Assembly (NCBI GenBank): GCA_963771295.1
Contig: CAVYTB010000011.1
Span: forward strand, 310,001-374,000
Direction: 5' to 3'
Source: Acidiferrum sp963771295
GTDB taxonomy: Bacteria > Acidobacteriota > Terriglobia > Acidiferrales > UBA7541
Length of the DNA: 64,000 nucleotides
Translations under genes and position numbers: made by a program
The notes under the pieces: model-generated
Seen by the model: only the letters and a program-made list of their open reading frames with translations
What the model was told of the DNA's origin: nothing
Database searches by the model: none
Shown: positions 43,806 through 55,199 of the stretch, in pieces
How positions within the stretch are numbered: position 1 is the stretch's first letter
How the letters are laid out: every line of letters begins with the position of its first letter

Positions 43806-45170
43806 ATGAAGAAGAGCAGTGTGGCGTATCGGCTATGCCCGGGCATCTGGGTGCTGGCGGTTCTGTTGCTTGTACACGGCATGTTTGGTCAGGAGAACGC
43901 TGCTCCGTTGCTGGTAATCATCTCGGTGGACGGTATGAAACCCGAGTATGTGACCGCGGCGGATGCGCACGGCCTGAAAGTCCCCAACTTGAGGAAGTTT
44001 TTGAAGGAAGGGGCGTATGCCGATGGAGTGATTGGCGTTATCCCGACAGTGACGTACCCAAGCCACACCACCATGGTGACTGGAGTGCTGCCGGCGACAC
44101 ACGGGATTTGGGCCAACACCGTATTTGATCCCCTGAAAACGAATCACGACGCCTGGTATTGGTATGCCAAAGATATTCGCGTGCCAACGTTGTGGGACGC
44201 GGCGGATCGGGCGGGCCGAACGACAGCCAGTCTGCAGTGGCCGGCAACCGTTGGCGCAAAAATTACCTGGAACATACCGGAGGTGTGGCGCCCGGGAACG
44301 ATGGACGATGCGAAACTGCTGCACGAAGTGTCAACGAAGGGATTAATGGACGAAGCAGCCGCGGAAATTGGCAACTATCGCGGCGGGATCGACACCAGCC
44401 CTGAAGCCGACGAGGTGCGCGGCAAATACGCGGTCTGGATTCTGCAGAAGAAACATCCGGGTCTGCTGCTGCTGCACTTGACGGCGCTGGATCACATCGA
44501 ACATGAGACTGGTGTGTTTAGCCCTGAGGATCTCGCGGTGTTGGAGCGGCTTGACGCAGTCATCGGCAACGTTCGAGCCGCGGCGGAAACGGTTGCGCCG
44601 GGGCATGCGGTGGTTGCCGTGGTTTCTGACCATGGGTTTGTGAATTACGACCAGCAACTGAATCTGCTGCCGGCGTTTCGCGATGCCAAGCTGTTTACCG
44701 TGGACGAAAAAGGGAAAATCACCGATTGGCGAGCGATGCCGTGGGTGACTGGCGGATCAGCCGCGATTGTTCTGAAAGATCCGAAAGATGCGGGAACCAT
44801 AATGGAGGTGCGCACGCTATTGACTAAAATAGCCGACGATCCGGCTAGCGGAGTCAATCGCATCCTTGATGCGGAGGAACTGCGGAATCGTGGCGCTTAT
44901 CCCAACGCTTCTTTTTTTCTTGGACTGAAACCCGGCTGGCGCACGGGGAATTCTCTGGATGGTCCCGTGGTGTCCAAGGTGAAACCCGGAGGAACGCACG
45001 GCGAGCTTCCTTTTATTGTGCCGCTACGCTCTTCGTTTTTTGTTGTAGGGCCGAACATTGCGGCCGGCAAAAAACTTGGGGTGATCGATATGGTTGATAT
45101 TGCGCCGACGCTGGCGAAAGAAGTCGATTTGGCGCTGCCAACCGCCGAAGGTAAACCGCTGCTTCCGTAG
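43806..45170 (+). CDS. Secreted nucleotide pyrophosphatase/phosphodiesterase (alkaline phosphatase superfamily)
   Basis: A 454-residue protein with a signal peptide (GIWVLAVLLLVHGMFGQ). First metal and nucleophile region: IISVDGMKPEYV and IPTVTYPSHTTMVTGVLPATHGI, with Thr83 as likely nucleophile. Later metal ligands occur in ALDHIEHETG, VVSDHGFVNYD and PGGTHGELPF. This is the ectonucleotide pyrophosphatase (NPP/PC-1) pattern, so phosphodiester hydrolysis outside the cytoplasm is likely. GGGAGGAC precedes the ATG. Divergent from the PKS operon and convergent with the TonB-dependent receptor. Confidence 0.88.
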   Translation: MKKSSVAYRLCPGIWVLAVLLLVHGMFGQENAAPLLVIISVDGMKPEYVTAADAHGLKVPNLRKFLKEGAYADGVIGVIPTVTYPSHTTMVTGVLPATHGIWANTVFDPLKTNHDAWYWYAKDIRVPTLWDAADRAGRTTASLQWPATVGAKITWNIPEVWRPGTMDDAKLLHEVSTKGLMDEAAAEIGNYRGGIDTSPEADEVRGKYAVWILQKKHPGLLLLHLTALDHIEHETGVFSPEDLAVLERLDAVIGNVRAAAETVAPGHAVVAVVSDHGFVNYDQQLNLLPAFRDAKLFTVDEKGKITDWRAMPWVTGGSAAIVLKDPKDAGTIMEVRTLLTKIADDPASGVNRILDAEELRNRGAYPNASFFLGLKPGWRTGNSLDGPVVSKVKPGGTHGELPFIVPLRSSFFVVGPNIAAGKKLGVIDMVDIAPTLAKEVDLALPTAEGKPLLP

Positions 45171-45185
45171 CGAAGTGTTTGCAAT

Positions 45186-48100
45186 TTACCAGACGAGTTT
45201 AAGAGCGAATTGCACTTGCCGCGCCGTGGTGGACGTGCTGGTGATCGCTCCCGCGGTGCCCGACAAACCCGTGGGATTCGTTGCCGTCGGGGGAGTGAAT
45301 ACGATCAGATTCGGGGTATTGAAGTTTGCGCGATTCAGAAGATTGAAGAGTTCCGCGCGAAACTGCAGCTGCAGGCGCTCGGTGATTGCGGTGTCCTTCA
45401 ACACAGAAAAATCCCACGTGGCAAGTCCCGGTCCCATGAACGTGTCCCGTCCCGCATTGCCATAAAAGCCGCTGGCCGAAGGCGGCGCGATAAACGCTGC
45501 GGGATTGAACCACTGGTTAGGCTTACCTAAGACGACTGGCCCAGTGAAGCTGGGATTCAGGAAGGGCCGCACCGGATTGCGCGTGTCGCCGTTATTGGAT
45601 GGGTTGTAGCTGAGCTGTGGCGTCAGTGGGAAGCCTGACTGCAGTGTGATGATGCTGGCGAGCGACCATCCGCTGATCAGATGAGCTTTCCAGCCTTGCA
45701 CGTCGTCGGCATACATCTGGCCGCGGCCAAAGGGCAAAGCGTAAAGCGCGTTGATGACCGCCAGATTCGTTACGTTGAAGGTAGCGAGACCTTTATCGCA
45801 GCGCAAATTGAATGGATTGGAGGCGAGCCCTGGCGCATTTCCTGCGGTTGTCTGGTTCAGCGAGTCGCCATCGTCCAGCGCCTTCGAAAAAGTGTACACG
45901 CCACGGAAGGAAAGGCCGTGACTGAAGCGACGGGTCACGTCCACCTGAAGAGCGTTGTACGAACTCGTGCCCTCAGAGAACCACGTCCAGGTATTTGCAA
46001 GCGCAGGATTCGCTTTCGGAGTGCCCGCGGGAATGTAGTACGTGCCCGCAGGAACGGGAGAGCCGGCGAGCGGCGAACCGATCGGGAATCCAATGGTCGG
46101 TGAATTCGTGGCGCTGGTTGGCTGGCTGGGATCCCAAGTGGGATAAACCGCAGGGCAGGGCGATGCCGGACAGATCACCGGAATCGGCTCGTTGGCGTCG
46201 ATGCCGATCAATTCGTGATAGCCATGCGAGCCGACGTAGCCGACCGTCAGAACCGTGTTGGGAGAAAGCTCGCGTTCCACGCGCAGCGACCAGGAAATCA
46301 GCGTAGGCGTCTGCATATCCGGTTGCACGCCGCCCGGTACAAGTTTCGCTGCCGCCGGAACTGGAGCCGCGGGATCGATCGGGAAATTGGATACGGCGAA
46401 GGAAGCCAGGCTATACGTAGGATTGAAGGGCGCATTCTGATCGGCGCGATAACCAAGCGCGTCCTGAAGATCGTTGTACATTCCGAAACCAGCGCGCACT
46501 ACAGTTTTGGGACCAAGGGGACTCCAAGCCAAAGCAATGCGAGGCTGAGGAAGAAACTTGGCGTTGTTTACGGTGAAAAATGAATCGCCGACATGTGGCT
46601 GCGAGGAGATGACCCCGTCGGAAAAAGTGTAATTCGCGGCGTGGCCGTGCGCTTCATTCCAGCCGGTGGAGAATTCTCCGCGGAATCCCAAGGAGATGGT
46701 GAGGTTCGGACGGAACCGAAAAACATCCGCGGCGTAGAATGCGCTGAAAAACGACCGCCAATTCATATTCGTTGGAGCGGGATCATACAGGAACGTGCTG
46801 GTAACGCCGGTGTTGATGAATTGCGCGAGGCTTGGAAACGTTGCTTGACCGTACTGGCTGAGCGCAATCTTTTCATTGGATTGAAATTGCTGTAACCACG
46901 CACCAAAGCTCAATTGATGATGGCCGCGCGTCAGCGTCACGCGATCTTCATACGTGAAAATATTTCGTTTGATGGGAAGGTTGCTGCCGTTATTGCTGCC
47001 CGCGAGCCCAATTTGCGCTTGCGGATTCGAAGCCGCGCTGCCACCGACCACGACCGCGCCTACGGGAAGTCCGCTGAGAAACCCCGGAACACTGGCGGCG
47101 GGAGTGCCCGGCGTGGGTTCGCCGGCAAAATAGTATCCGGCGCGGGAAAAGCCGAAGCGCGCGGTGTTCAAAAGCGTGGGAGAGAAAACGTGCGTCTCCT
47201 CGACGCTTAAGACTTGTTCGCGAAGCGTGAGAATGTCGGTGCTATACGGGTTCACCGGCGTCGCAGTAACGTCGGCGCCGTCATCGATGGTGTAAATGGC
47301 GGCGAGAGAATCCGCGGCAGAAAAGGTTTGATCGAGGCGCAAGGTTCCGAAGTCCTCGCGGATGGTCTGCAGCGGACTGCTGAAGACCTGGGAAATCCCA
47401 AACGTTTGTCCCGGCACGTTCAGCTCTGGAGTGCCGGCCGGAGGCGTAGGCCACAGATTCAGCAATGGCTGCACGCTGGGCGCCGCCGCTGCTCGCGCTG
47501 CAAGGCCGGGAACGAACGCCACCGAAGTCTGGTTCAGATCCTGGCGAAACCCTTCATAGTTGCCGAACAGAAACGTCTTGTCTTTTACGATCGCGCCGCC
47601 GGAAGAAGCTCCAAACTGGTTTCGCTGGAACGGCGGCGCCGAGCCCTGGTCGAAATAGTTGGGCGCATCGAGCGCATTGTTGCGCACAAACTCGTACAGG
47701 GCGCCGTGCCAGGTGTTGCTGCCAGACTGGGTTACGATGATCACCTGGCCGCCCGGGTGCTTGCCGAATTCCGCGCCGTAAGAATCACGTTGAACATTGA
47801 ATTCGCGCACTCCATCCACGCCCAGCAACATGCCGCTGGGACCACCGGGAGTCATATTGTTTTCCGCCGCGCCGGTGAATTCCACGCCATTCAGCAAAAA
47901 GATGTTTTGCTGCGGACGATTGCCGGAAACCGCGAAGTTATTGCCCGTCGAGGAATTGGAGATGCCGGTGCCGCCAGTTTTCTGCGAAGTGAAATTCACG
48001 ATGCCGGGATTGAGGGGAAGCAGCAGATCGTAGCTGCGGCCGTTCAGCGGAAGTTGCTTGATTTCTTTGGCGCCAACCAGGCCGGAGATGTCACTCGTTG

Positions 48101-48563
48101 AGGTGTTCACTATAGGAGCGTCTTCCGACACCGTGACAGCCGCCTTGACCGCGGTCACGTCTAAACGAATATCGATGTTCGCCTCTTGACCTACGTTCAA
48201 CTGGATTCCCGTGCGCGTTGAATCCTGAAAGCCCTGCTTCGACACCTTCACTTCGTAAAGCCCCACAGGCAAAGCCACAATCAGATATCGGCCCACGCCA
48301 TCGCTGCTGGCTATGCGCGAAACGCCCGTCTCCTTATTTGTTGCCGTCACGCTTGCGGAAGGCACCGCTGCGCCCGAGGGGTCGCTGACGAAACCGGAGA
48401 TGCTGGCCGACACTTGCGCGCGAGCCGACGAGCCCATGCTGGCGGCGATGAGGAGCACCAGCCCGAAGATTGCCCGAGCCGATCGCAGCGCGAGATGGAC
48501 CCCAATTTTGCCGAGGAGGGTGGGAGTTGTGCCTTGTGGTGAGTGAGCGTGTGTCGAGTTCAT
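45186..48563 (-). CDS. Oar-like TonB-dependent outer-membrane receptor
   Basis: A 1125-residue protein of the acidobacterial Oar type. A signal peptide ends near SSARA; a carboxypeptidase-regulatory-like Ig domain follows (ASISGFVSDPSGAAVPSASVTATNKETGV), then the plug (PLNGRSYDLLLPLNPGIVNF, LLNGVEFTG, VREFNVQRDSYGAEFGKHPGGQVIIVTQSGSNTWHGALYEF) and a long beta-barrel ending in QVQFALKLVW with a C-terminal aromatic residue. Likely imports a large ligand such as an oligosaccharide or peptide. GAGGTCCT precedes the ATG. Such receptors occur in many paralogues, so the ligand cannot be named. Confidence 0.93.
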   Translation of the reverse strand: MNSTHAHSPQGTTPTLLGKIGVHLALRSARAIFGLVLLIAASMGSSARAQVSASISGFVSDPSGAAVPSASVTATNKETGVSRIASSDGVGRYLIVALPVGLYEVKVSKQGFQDSTRTGIQLNVGQEANIDIRLDVTAVKAAVTVSEDAPIVNTSTSDISGLVGAKEIKQLPLNGRSYDLLLPLNPGIVNFTSQKTGGTGISNSSTGNNFAVSGNRPQQNIFLLNGVEFTGAAENNMTPGGPSGMLLGVDGVREFNVQRDSYGAEFGKHPGGQVIIVTQSGSNTWHGALYEFVRNNALDAPNYFDQGSAPPFQRNQFGASSGGAIVKDKTFLFGNYEGFRQDLNQTSVAFVPGLAARAAAAPSVQPLLNLWPTPPAGTPELNVPGQTFGISQVFSSPLQTIREDFGTLRLDQTFSAADSLAAIYTIDDGADVTATPVNPYSTDILTLREQVLSVEETHVFSPTLLNTARFGFSRAGYYFAGEPTPGTPAASVPGFLSGLPVGAVVVGGSAASNPQAQIGLAGSNNGSNLPIKRNIFTYEDRVTLTRGHHQLSFGAWLQQFQSNEKIALSQYGQATFPSLAQFINTGVTSTFLYDPAPTNMNWRSFFSAFYAADVFRFRPNLTISLGFRGEFSTGWNEAHGHAANYTFSDGVISSQPHVGDSFFTVNNAKFLPQPRIALAWSPLGPKTVVRAGFGMYNDLQDALGYRADQNAPFNPTYSLASFAVSNFPIDPAAPVPAAAKLVPGGVQPDMQTPTLISWSLRVERELSPNTVLTVGYVGSHGYHELIGIDANEPIPVICPASPCPAVYPTWDPSQPTSATNSPTIGFPIGSPLAGSPVPAGTYYIPAGTPKANPALANTWTWFSEGTSSYNALQVDVTRRFSHGLSFRGVYTFSKALDDGDSLNQTTAGNAPGLASNPFNLRCDKGLATFNVTNLAVINALYALPFGRGQMYADDVQGWKAHLISGWSLASIITLQSGFPLTPQLSYNPSNNGDTRNPVRPFLNPSFTGPVVLGKPNQWFNPAAFIAPPSASGFYGNAGRDTFMGPGLATWDFSVLKDTAITERLQLQFRAELFNLLNRANFNTPNLIVFTPPTATNPTGLSGTAGAITSTSTTARQVQFALKLVW

Positions 48564-48775
48564 AGGACCTCAGAACGTGAGTTAGGGTCGCGCGGGTTGT
48601 GACGTCCGGCGAAGACCAGAGCAATCCCCATTTCTTTGGCTCGACTATTCAATACAGTTCCAATCGTTAAGTCAAACCGACTTAATTCGACTATTGGGTG
48701 TGCGAATCTATTCAGATCGAAGCCCCATGAATCGTTCTCTGGACTCTTTCAGCGAGGAAGGGTATTCTCTGCGGC

Positions 48776-48982
48776 ATGACGCTATCGGCTAGAAACCGTC
48801 TCGAAGGCGAAATAGTGGAACTTCACCTTGGAGGCGTAATGGCACATGTGGTGATGCGCGTTGGCGAAAATCTGATCGAGAGCGTGATCACGAAGCGTAG
48901 CGCGGATGAGATGAAGCTCAAGGTTGGCGATAAAGTTTCGGCGGTAATCAAATCCACCGAAGTGATGTTGGAAAAGGATTGA
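48776..48982 (+). CDS. Mop-type molybdate-binding protein
   Basis: A 68-residue single Mop (TOBE-like) domain: LSARNRLEGEIVELHLGGVMAHVVMRVGENLIESVITKRSADEMKLKVGDKVSAVIKSTEVMLEKD. Such molbindins oligomerise and store molybdate, or act as the sensor part of ModE. The next gene overlaps its stop region and is also molybdenum-related, so a shared operon for molybdoenzyme supply is likely. Confidence 0.92.
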   Translation: MTLSARNRLEGEIVELHLGGVMAHVVMRVGENLIESVITKRSADEMKLKVGDKVSAVIKSTEVMLEKD

Positions 48983-49017
48983 GCCTATTTCATTCCCCAG
49001 AGCCGAAGGAACAGATT

Positions 49018-49567
49018 GTGCATCGTGACGCTCGAGCCTGGGTTCCGCTATTGTTCGCCGCCATCGTCGGGCTGTTTTTTTCCGCGACGCCTGACGTGTG
49101 TGCGCAAACTGCACAGGCCGCAGCTTCAGCTTCCGTTGCGGAACTGCGAATTGGCGGCGAGGTTTCCGCTCCTCTCGTTCTAACTGTAGCCGACCGGAAG
49201 AAAATGCCGCGCAAGACACTCTCCGTCGTTAATCCGCATGATCAGAAGACGGAAACGTACGAGGGAGTGCTGCTCGAGGAACTGCTGAAGAGGGCGGGAG
49301 TGGCGCAAGGCGAGAAACTCCGCGGAGCGTTAATGGCCACATACGTCGTAGCCGAAGCAGAGGACGGCTATCGCGTGGTTTTCTCGTTGGCAGAACTGGA
49401 TTCCGGGATTATGGACTCCGATATTATCGTGGCAGACGCGATGAATGGCGAGCCGCTTGCCGCGAAGCAGGGCCCGTTTCGACTTGTGGGCGCCGCATGA
49501 GAAGCGTCCGGCGCGTTGGGTGAGAATGCTGAAGTCAATTACGGTAGTTCGCGCCCCGGCGCAGTAG
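49018..49567 (+). pseudogene. Exported oxidoreductase molybdopterin-binding domain protein, single frameshift near the 3' end
   Basis: The frame encodes a signal peptide (WVPLLFAAIVGLFFSATPDVCAQ) and a small SUOX-type domain: ELRIGGEVSAPLVLTVADRKKMPRKTL, YEGVLLEELLKRAG, YVVAEAEDGYRVVFSLAELD, PLAAKQGPFRLV. It stops at 49500 just after FRLV. Removing one G from the GGG near 49488 restores the expected family ending (APHEKRPARWVRMLKSITVV...) to a TAG at 49565. So either a recent frameshift or a base-call error is present. GTG start at 49018 has AAGGA upstream; an earlier TTG at 48979 overlaps the Mop stop. Confidence 0.8.
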
Positions 49568-49637
49568 AATGATGGAAGTCCATCGCCCGGGAAACGCCCT
49601 CCCCGCGAAGCGACAATCGATTGGGGAGAGTTGAGCC

Positions 49638-51131
49638 ATGGTTGACCCACTACTTATTGCACAAGGCAGCGCGCCGCTTTATGTTTTGCCAAAAATGGCG
49701 AATCGCCACGGGCTAGTGGCCGGCGCCACTGGCACGGGAAAGACAGTTACGTTGCAAGTGATGGCGGAAGCATTCAGCCGCATCGGTGTGCCGGTCTTTG
49801 CCGCGGACGTGAAAGGTGATCTCTCGGGCATCAGCCAGGCCGGAGTTCCGAATCCAAAAATCGACGAGCGCGCCAAAAAGTTGAAGCTCACTGATTTTTC
49901 GTATGCCGCGTGCCCGGTCACTTTCTGGGATGTATTCGGCGAGCAGGGACATCCGGTGCGCGCAACCGTTTCGGAGATGGGGCCGCTGCTTCTGGCCCGG
50001 CTGTTGAACCTGAACGATATTCAGGAAAGCGTGCTGGCGCTCGTGTTCAAAATTGCCGACGACAATGGTTTGCTGCTGCTGGACGTCAAGGATTTGCAGG
50101 CCATGCTGCAGTATGTCGGCGACAATTCCAAGCAATTTCAAACGCAATACGGCAATATTTCCGCCGCCAGCATCGGTTCGATGCAGCGCAGCCTGTTGGC
50201 ATTGCAGCAGCAAGGAGCGGACAAGTTTTTCGGCGAGCCGGCGCTGAATCTGGACGACCTGATGCAGACGGATTCGAACGGCCACGGGATCGTGAACATC
50301 CTGGCCGCGGACAAGTTGATGCAGTCGCCGAAAGTCTACGCAACGTTTCTGCTGTGGTTGCTGACCGCGCTTTTCGAGAAGTTGCCGGAGGTTGGCGATC
50401 CGGAAAAGCCGAAGCTGGTTTTCTTTTTTGATGAAGCACACCTGCTGTTCGCGGATTTGCCCAAAGTGATCGAGGACAAGGTTGTGCAGGTGGTGCGATT
50501 GATTCGGTCAAAGGGCGTGGGCGTTTATTTTGTGACGCAAAATCCGCTGGATGTGCCGGAGACGGTGCTGGGGCAGCTGGGAAATCGCGTGCAGCATGCG
50601 TTACGGGCGTTCACGCCGAAAGATCAGAAAGCGGTGCGTTCGGCTGCGGAAACATTCCGCACGAATCCAAAGTTAAACGTTGAGCAAGCGATCACGCAGC
50701 TGGCCGTGGGTGAGGCGCTGGTTTCTTTCCTGGACGAAACGGGGACACCGGGAATTGTGGAGCGCGCGCTGATTTGCCCGCCGCACAGCCAGATTGGACC
50801 GATCACGCCCGAGCAACGCAGCCAGTTGATGAAGAGTTCGGTTGTTGCCGGCGTATACGAAAATGCGGTGGACCGCGAATCGGCGTTCGAGATTTTGAAA
50901 GCGCGCGCGGGTCAGCCGCTGCCCTCGGCTCCGGGGACGGACGCGACCCCCGCAGGCCAGCAGTCGCCGCCGTGGTACGCGAATATTCCCGGAATTTCCG
51001 GCGGTGGCCGCCGCGGCGACAATTTGGTGGAAGCCATGGCCAAGAGCGCAGCGCGGACCATTGGAAGTTCGGTTGGGCGGCAAATTGTGCGCGGCGTGTT
51101 GGGTTCTCTGCTCGGCGGCAGCAAGCGCTAG
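49638..51131 (+). CDS. HerA-like ATPase of the DUF853 family
   Basis: A 497-residue P-loop ATPase. Walker A is GATGTGKT (residues 29-36) and Walker B KLVFFFDEAHLLF; VYFVTQNPLDVPETVLGQLGNRVQHALRAFTPKDQKA contains the sensor and arginine-finger region of HerA/FtsK motors. DUF853 proteins (E. coli YjgR) are bacterial relatives of the archaeal resection helicase HerA. No NurA nuclease is adjacent. A Pro/Gly-rich linker and a short basic C-terminus (VGRQIVRGVLGSLLGGSKR) end it. GGGAGAG precedes the ATG. Confidence 0.9.
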   Translation: MVDPLLIAQGSAPLYVLPKMANRHGLVAGATGTGKTVTLQVMAEAFSRIGVPVFAADVKGDLSGISQAGVPNPKIDERAKKLKLTDFSYAACPVTFWDVFGEQGHPVRATVSEMGPLLLARLLNLNDIQESVLALVFKIADDNGLLLLDVKDLQAMLQYVGDNSKQFQTQYGNISAASIGSMQRSLLALQQQGADKFFGEPALNLDDLMQTDSNGHGIVNILAADKLMQSPKVYATFLLWLLTALFEKLPEVGDPEKPKLVFFFDEAHLLFADLPKVIEDKVVQVVRLIRSKGVGVYFVTQNPLDVPETVLGQLGNRVQHALRAFTPKDQKAVRSAAETFRTNPKLNVEQAITQLAVGEALVSFLDETGTPGIVERALICPPHSQIGPITPEQRSQLMKSSVVAGVYENAVDRESAFEILKARAGQPLPSAPGTDATPAGQQSPPWYANIPGISGGGRRGDNLVEAMAKSAARTIGSSVGRQIVRGVLGSLLGGSKR

Positions 51132-51151
51132 CGCGCGACTCGGAACAAAAT

Positions 51152-51727
51152 TTAGGGCAGTGACTTGTGCCGCGCGGCGCGCAGCATCGGGTGAAACTGC
51201 ACAAACACGTGATCGTCATCGGCGTGTTTGTCGTGGCACGCAAAACACATGGGCGCGGGCAAAGCAGTGGCGGTTTCCGACAGGTTGCCGCTTTCACCGA
51301 AGGAAAAATACGCCCAGCCTTCCTTGAAGCGCGAGGAATCTTTCACTGAAGCGGCGAGGCCGGTCATCTCTCCCTCGAAATATCCGCTCTTATTGATGGA
51401 AACCTTTTGCGCGGGTTCGTAGACCACCAGCAGAAACGTGGTTTTCTCGGGGAATTTGCCAGTGGACTTGTAGGTATCGAACGCCTCGGGTTGCATGTAA
51501 ATATTGTGGAACTCGCCGGGGCCTTTCTGCGCGCCGGGATCGTAGCTCATTCCAATATTCGAACCCACGAACGTCCAATACTCGAAGGATTTTGGCCGCA
51601 CCAGCGCGCCGGATGCGTCGAACTGCGGCAACGCCATTTTTGAGGTGTCCGGAGCAGAAGAGGACGGCGGCTCGAAGAGGAAGGTTGCCAAAAGAGCCGC
51701 AATCGGAAGCAAAAGGAATGCTCGCAT
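51152..51727 (-). CDS. Cytochrome P460-family heme protein
   Basis: A 191-residue exported protein. Signal peptide MRAFLLLPIAALLATFLF is followed by the P460 fold (FEYWTFVGSNIGMSYDPGAQKGPGEFHNIYMQPEAFDTYKSTGKFPEKTTFLLVVYEP) and one c-type heme motif CFACH. P460 proteins carry an unusual heme cross-linked through a lysine and in nitrifiers oxidise hydroxylamine; non-nitrifiers have related forms of unknown role. The start at 51727 has GAGGTG upstream; the frame is open to 51952. Confidence 0.85.
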   Translation of the reverse strand: MRAFLLLPIAALLATFLFEPPSSSAPDTSKMALPQFDASGALVRPKSFEYWTFVGSNIGMSYDPGAQKGPGEFHNIYMQPEAFDTYKSTGKFPEKTTFLLVVYEPAQKVSINKSGYFEGEMTGLAASVKDSSRFKEGWAYFSFGESGNLSETATALPAPMCFACHDKHADDDHVFVQFHPMLRAARHKSLP

Positions 51728-51834
51728 CGAAGCACCTCGCGAAAATGGGAAAGAGCGCGGAAACGAAGAGAGTAGCAAGAAGGAACGAAAGAGTGTGATA
51801 AATTCACTGGCCACGAGATCGGGATGAGGTACAC

Positions 51835-52923
51835 ATGAGGAATCATTTTTTGCGGATGGTCGCGCTGCTGGCTGCTGCGTTCTTTGCCGTCGGCGCTGCG
51901 CACGCGCAGACGCAGGTGAGTTATCCGGCGACGGAAGGCGATTACATTGCACGCGACTTCAAGTTCAAATCCGGCGAGCAGTTGCCGGACCTTCGCTTGC
52001 ACTACCGGACACTCGGGAAGTTGGCGCGCGACGCGCAAGGGAGGCCCACCAACGCAGTACTGATCCTGCACGGTACCGGGGGCTCGGGACAGCAATTCCT
52101 GCGGCCGCAATTTGCAGGCGAGCTGTTCGGCCCCGGCCAACTGCTGGACTCCAATCGCTACTTTATTATTCTGCCCGACGGCATTGGTCACGGGAAATCC
52201 TCCAAGCCCAGCGACGGAATGCACGCGCATTTCCCGCAATACGATTACGACGACATGGTTGCCGCGCAACATCTGCTGGTCACCGCGCGCCTGGGAGTGC
52301 AGCATTTGCGGCTGATTTTCGGAACCTCCATGGGCTGCATGCACTCCTTTGTGTGGGCGGAAACCTACCCGGACTTCATGGACGCGTTGATGCCGATGGC
52401 GTGCCTGCCCGTACAGATCGCGGGGCGTAACCGCGTTTGGCGAAAAATGCTGATGGATGCGATCCGCGAAGATCCTGCGTGGAATGGCGGCGAATATAAG
52501 GACGAACCGAAAGACGGCCTGCGCACTGCGGAAGATCTGCTGGTGATTGCGGGAAGCGCGCCGCTGCAGATGCAGAAGGCACTGCCGACTCGCGATGCCG
52601 CGGACAAGTATGTGGAAGATTCGGAGAAAACGGCCGCAAGCCTTGACGCCAACGATTTGCTGTACCAGGTTAATGCGTCACGCAACTATGATCCTTCTCC
52701 GACACTTGAGAAAATAAGCGCGCCGGTGATGTGGATCAATTCCGCCGACGATTTCATCAATCCACCGGAGCTGGGCATCGCCGAAAAAGAGAGCAAGCGC
52801 CTGAAAAACCGAACATTTGTGTTGATTCCCATCAGCGAGCAGACCCACGGCCACGGCACGCACACCTGGGCCGTCGTGTGGCAATCCTACTTGAAGCAAC
52901 TGTTGGACAAATCAGCGCACTGA
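51835..52923 (+). CDS. Secreted alpha/beta hydrolase, homoserine acetyltransferase-like
   Basis: A 362-residue protein with a signal peptide (MVALLAAAFFAVGAAHAQ) and the MetX-type fold: LPDLRLHYRTLGKLARDAQGRPTNAVLILHGTGGSGQQF, YFIILPDGIGHGKSS, nucleophile LIFGTSMGCMHSF, APVMWINSADDFINPP and a final HGHGTHTWA with catalytic His. MetX itself is cytosolic; the exported copy suggests an esterase or acyl-transfer role unrelated to methionine. GAGG precedes the ATG. Divergent from the P460 gene. Confidence 0.85.
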   Translation: MRNHFLRMVALLAAAFFAVGAAHAQTQVSYPATEGDYIARDFKFKSGEQLPDLRLHYRTLGKLARDAQGRPTNAVLILHGTGGSGQQFLRPQFAGELFGPGQLLDSNRYFIILPDGIGHGKSSKPSDGMHAHFPQYDYDDMVAAQHLLVTARLGVQHLRLIFGTSMGCMHSFVWAETYPDFMDALMPMACLPVQIAGRNRVWRKMLMDAIREDPAWNGGEYKDEPKDGLRTAEDLLVIAGSAPLQMQKALPTRDAADKYVEDSEKTAASLDANDLLYQVNASRNYDPSPTLEKISAPVMWINSADDFINPPELGIAEKESKRLKNRTFVLIPISEQTHGHGTHTWAVVWQSYLKQLLDKSAH

Positions 52924-52948
52924 GGGTTCCTGCGGTGCCCACGAACAT

Positions 52949-53062
52949 TGTCATGCTGAGGTGCGAGACTTTTCCGCGCCGAAGCATCTCAAGTCATCAT
53001 TCTTGCAGGATTCTTCGATTGAGGTCCTTCGTGGCGCAAACGACGCGCCGCTCAGGATGACA
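52949..53062. repeat. 114-bp inverted-repeat element, copy B
   Basis: It begins TGTCATGCTGAGG and ends CTCAGGATGACA. The length equals that of copy A at 26097-26210; the ends and right half are almost identical while the middle differs. It lies between the hydrolase stop and the typA stop. Confidence 0.75.
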
Positions 53063-53113
53063 GCGTGTTTCGGTGACCGGGCAAGCACAAAGCGCTGCTC
53101 GCCGAAAACGCAA

Positions 53114-54949
<1,836 letters not shown>

Positions 54950-54975
54950 GTTTTCATGCGTCTTCAGACAAAAAT

Positions 54976-54998
54976 GGCTGCTGAAACAGCCAGCAGCC
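54976..54998. promoter_or_regulatory. Hairpin upstream of typA
   Basis: A perfect 8-bp stem GGCTGCTG / CAGCAGCC with a 7-base spacer lies in the likely 5' leader of typA. Function unknown; it could be a leader structure or a weak terminator. The rest of 54950-55199 shows no gene. Confidence 0.4.
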
Positions 54999-55199
54999 CG
55001 GAAGAATCCCCTTCTTCATGAGAGTGCAGGTACAGTTTACGAAGCTATAGTTTATCAGATCGAGCGTATTATCCGCCATAGAAAGCCCAAAATCGCCAGA
55101 TTTCGGCTCCCAACGAGCGTTCTCTGAAAGGTGAGCGAGTATTGGGTGTGATATTCTCGCAACGATTCGTTGGCCACGTGGAATCGGGAGGAAATTGGG

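Noticed and set aside
47214..48101. A 295-codon plus-strand frame
   Set aside because: Antisense to the TonB-dependent receptor, with no start signal or domain.
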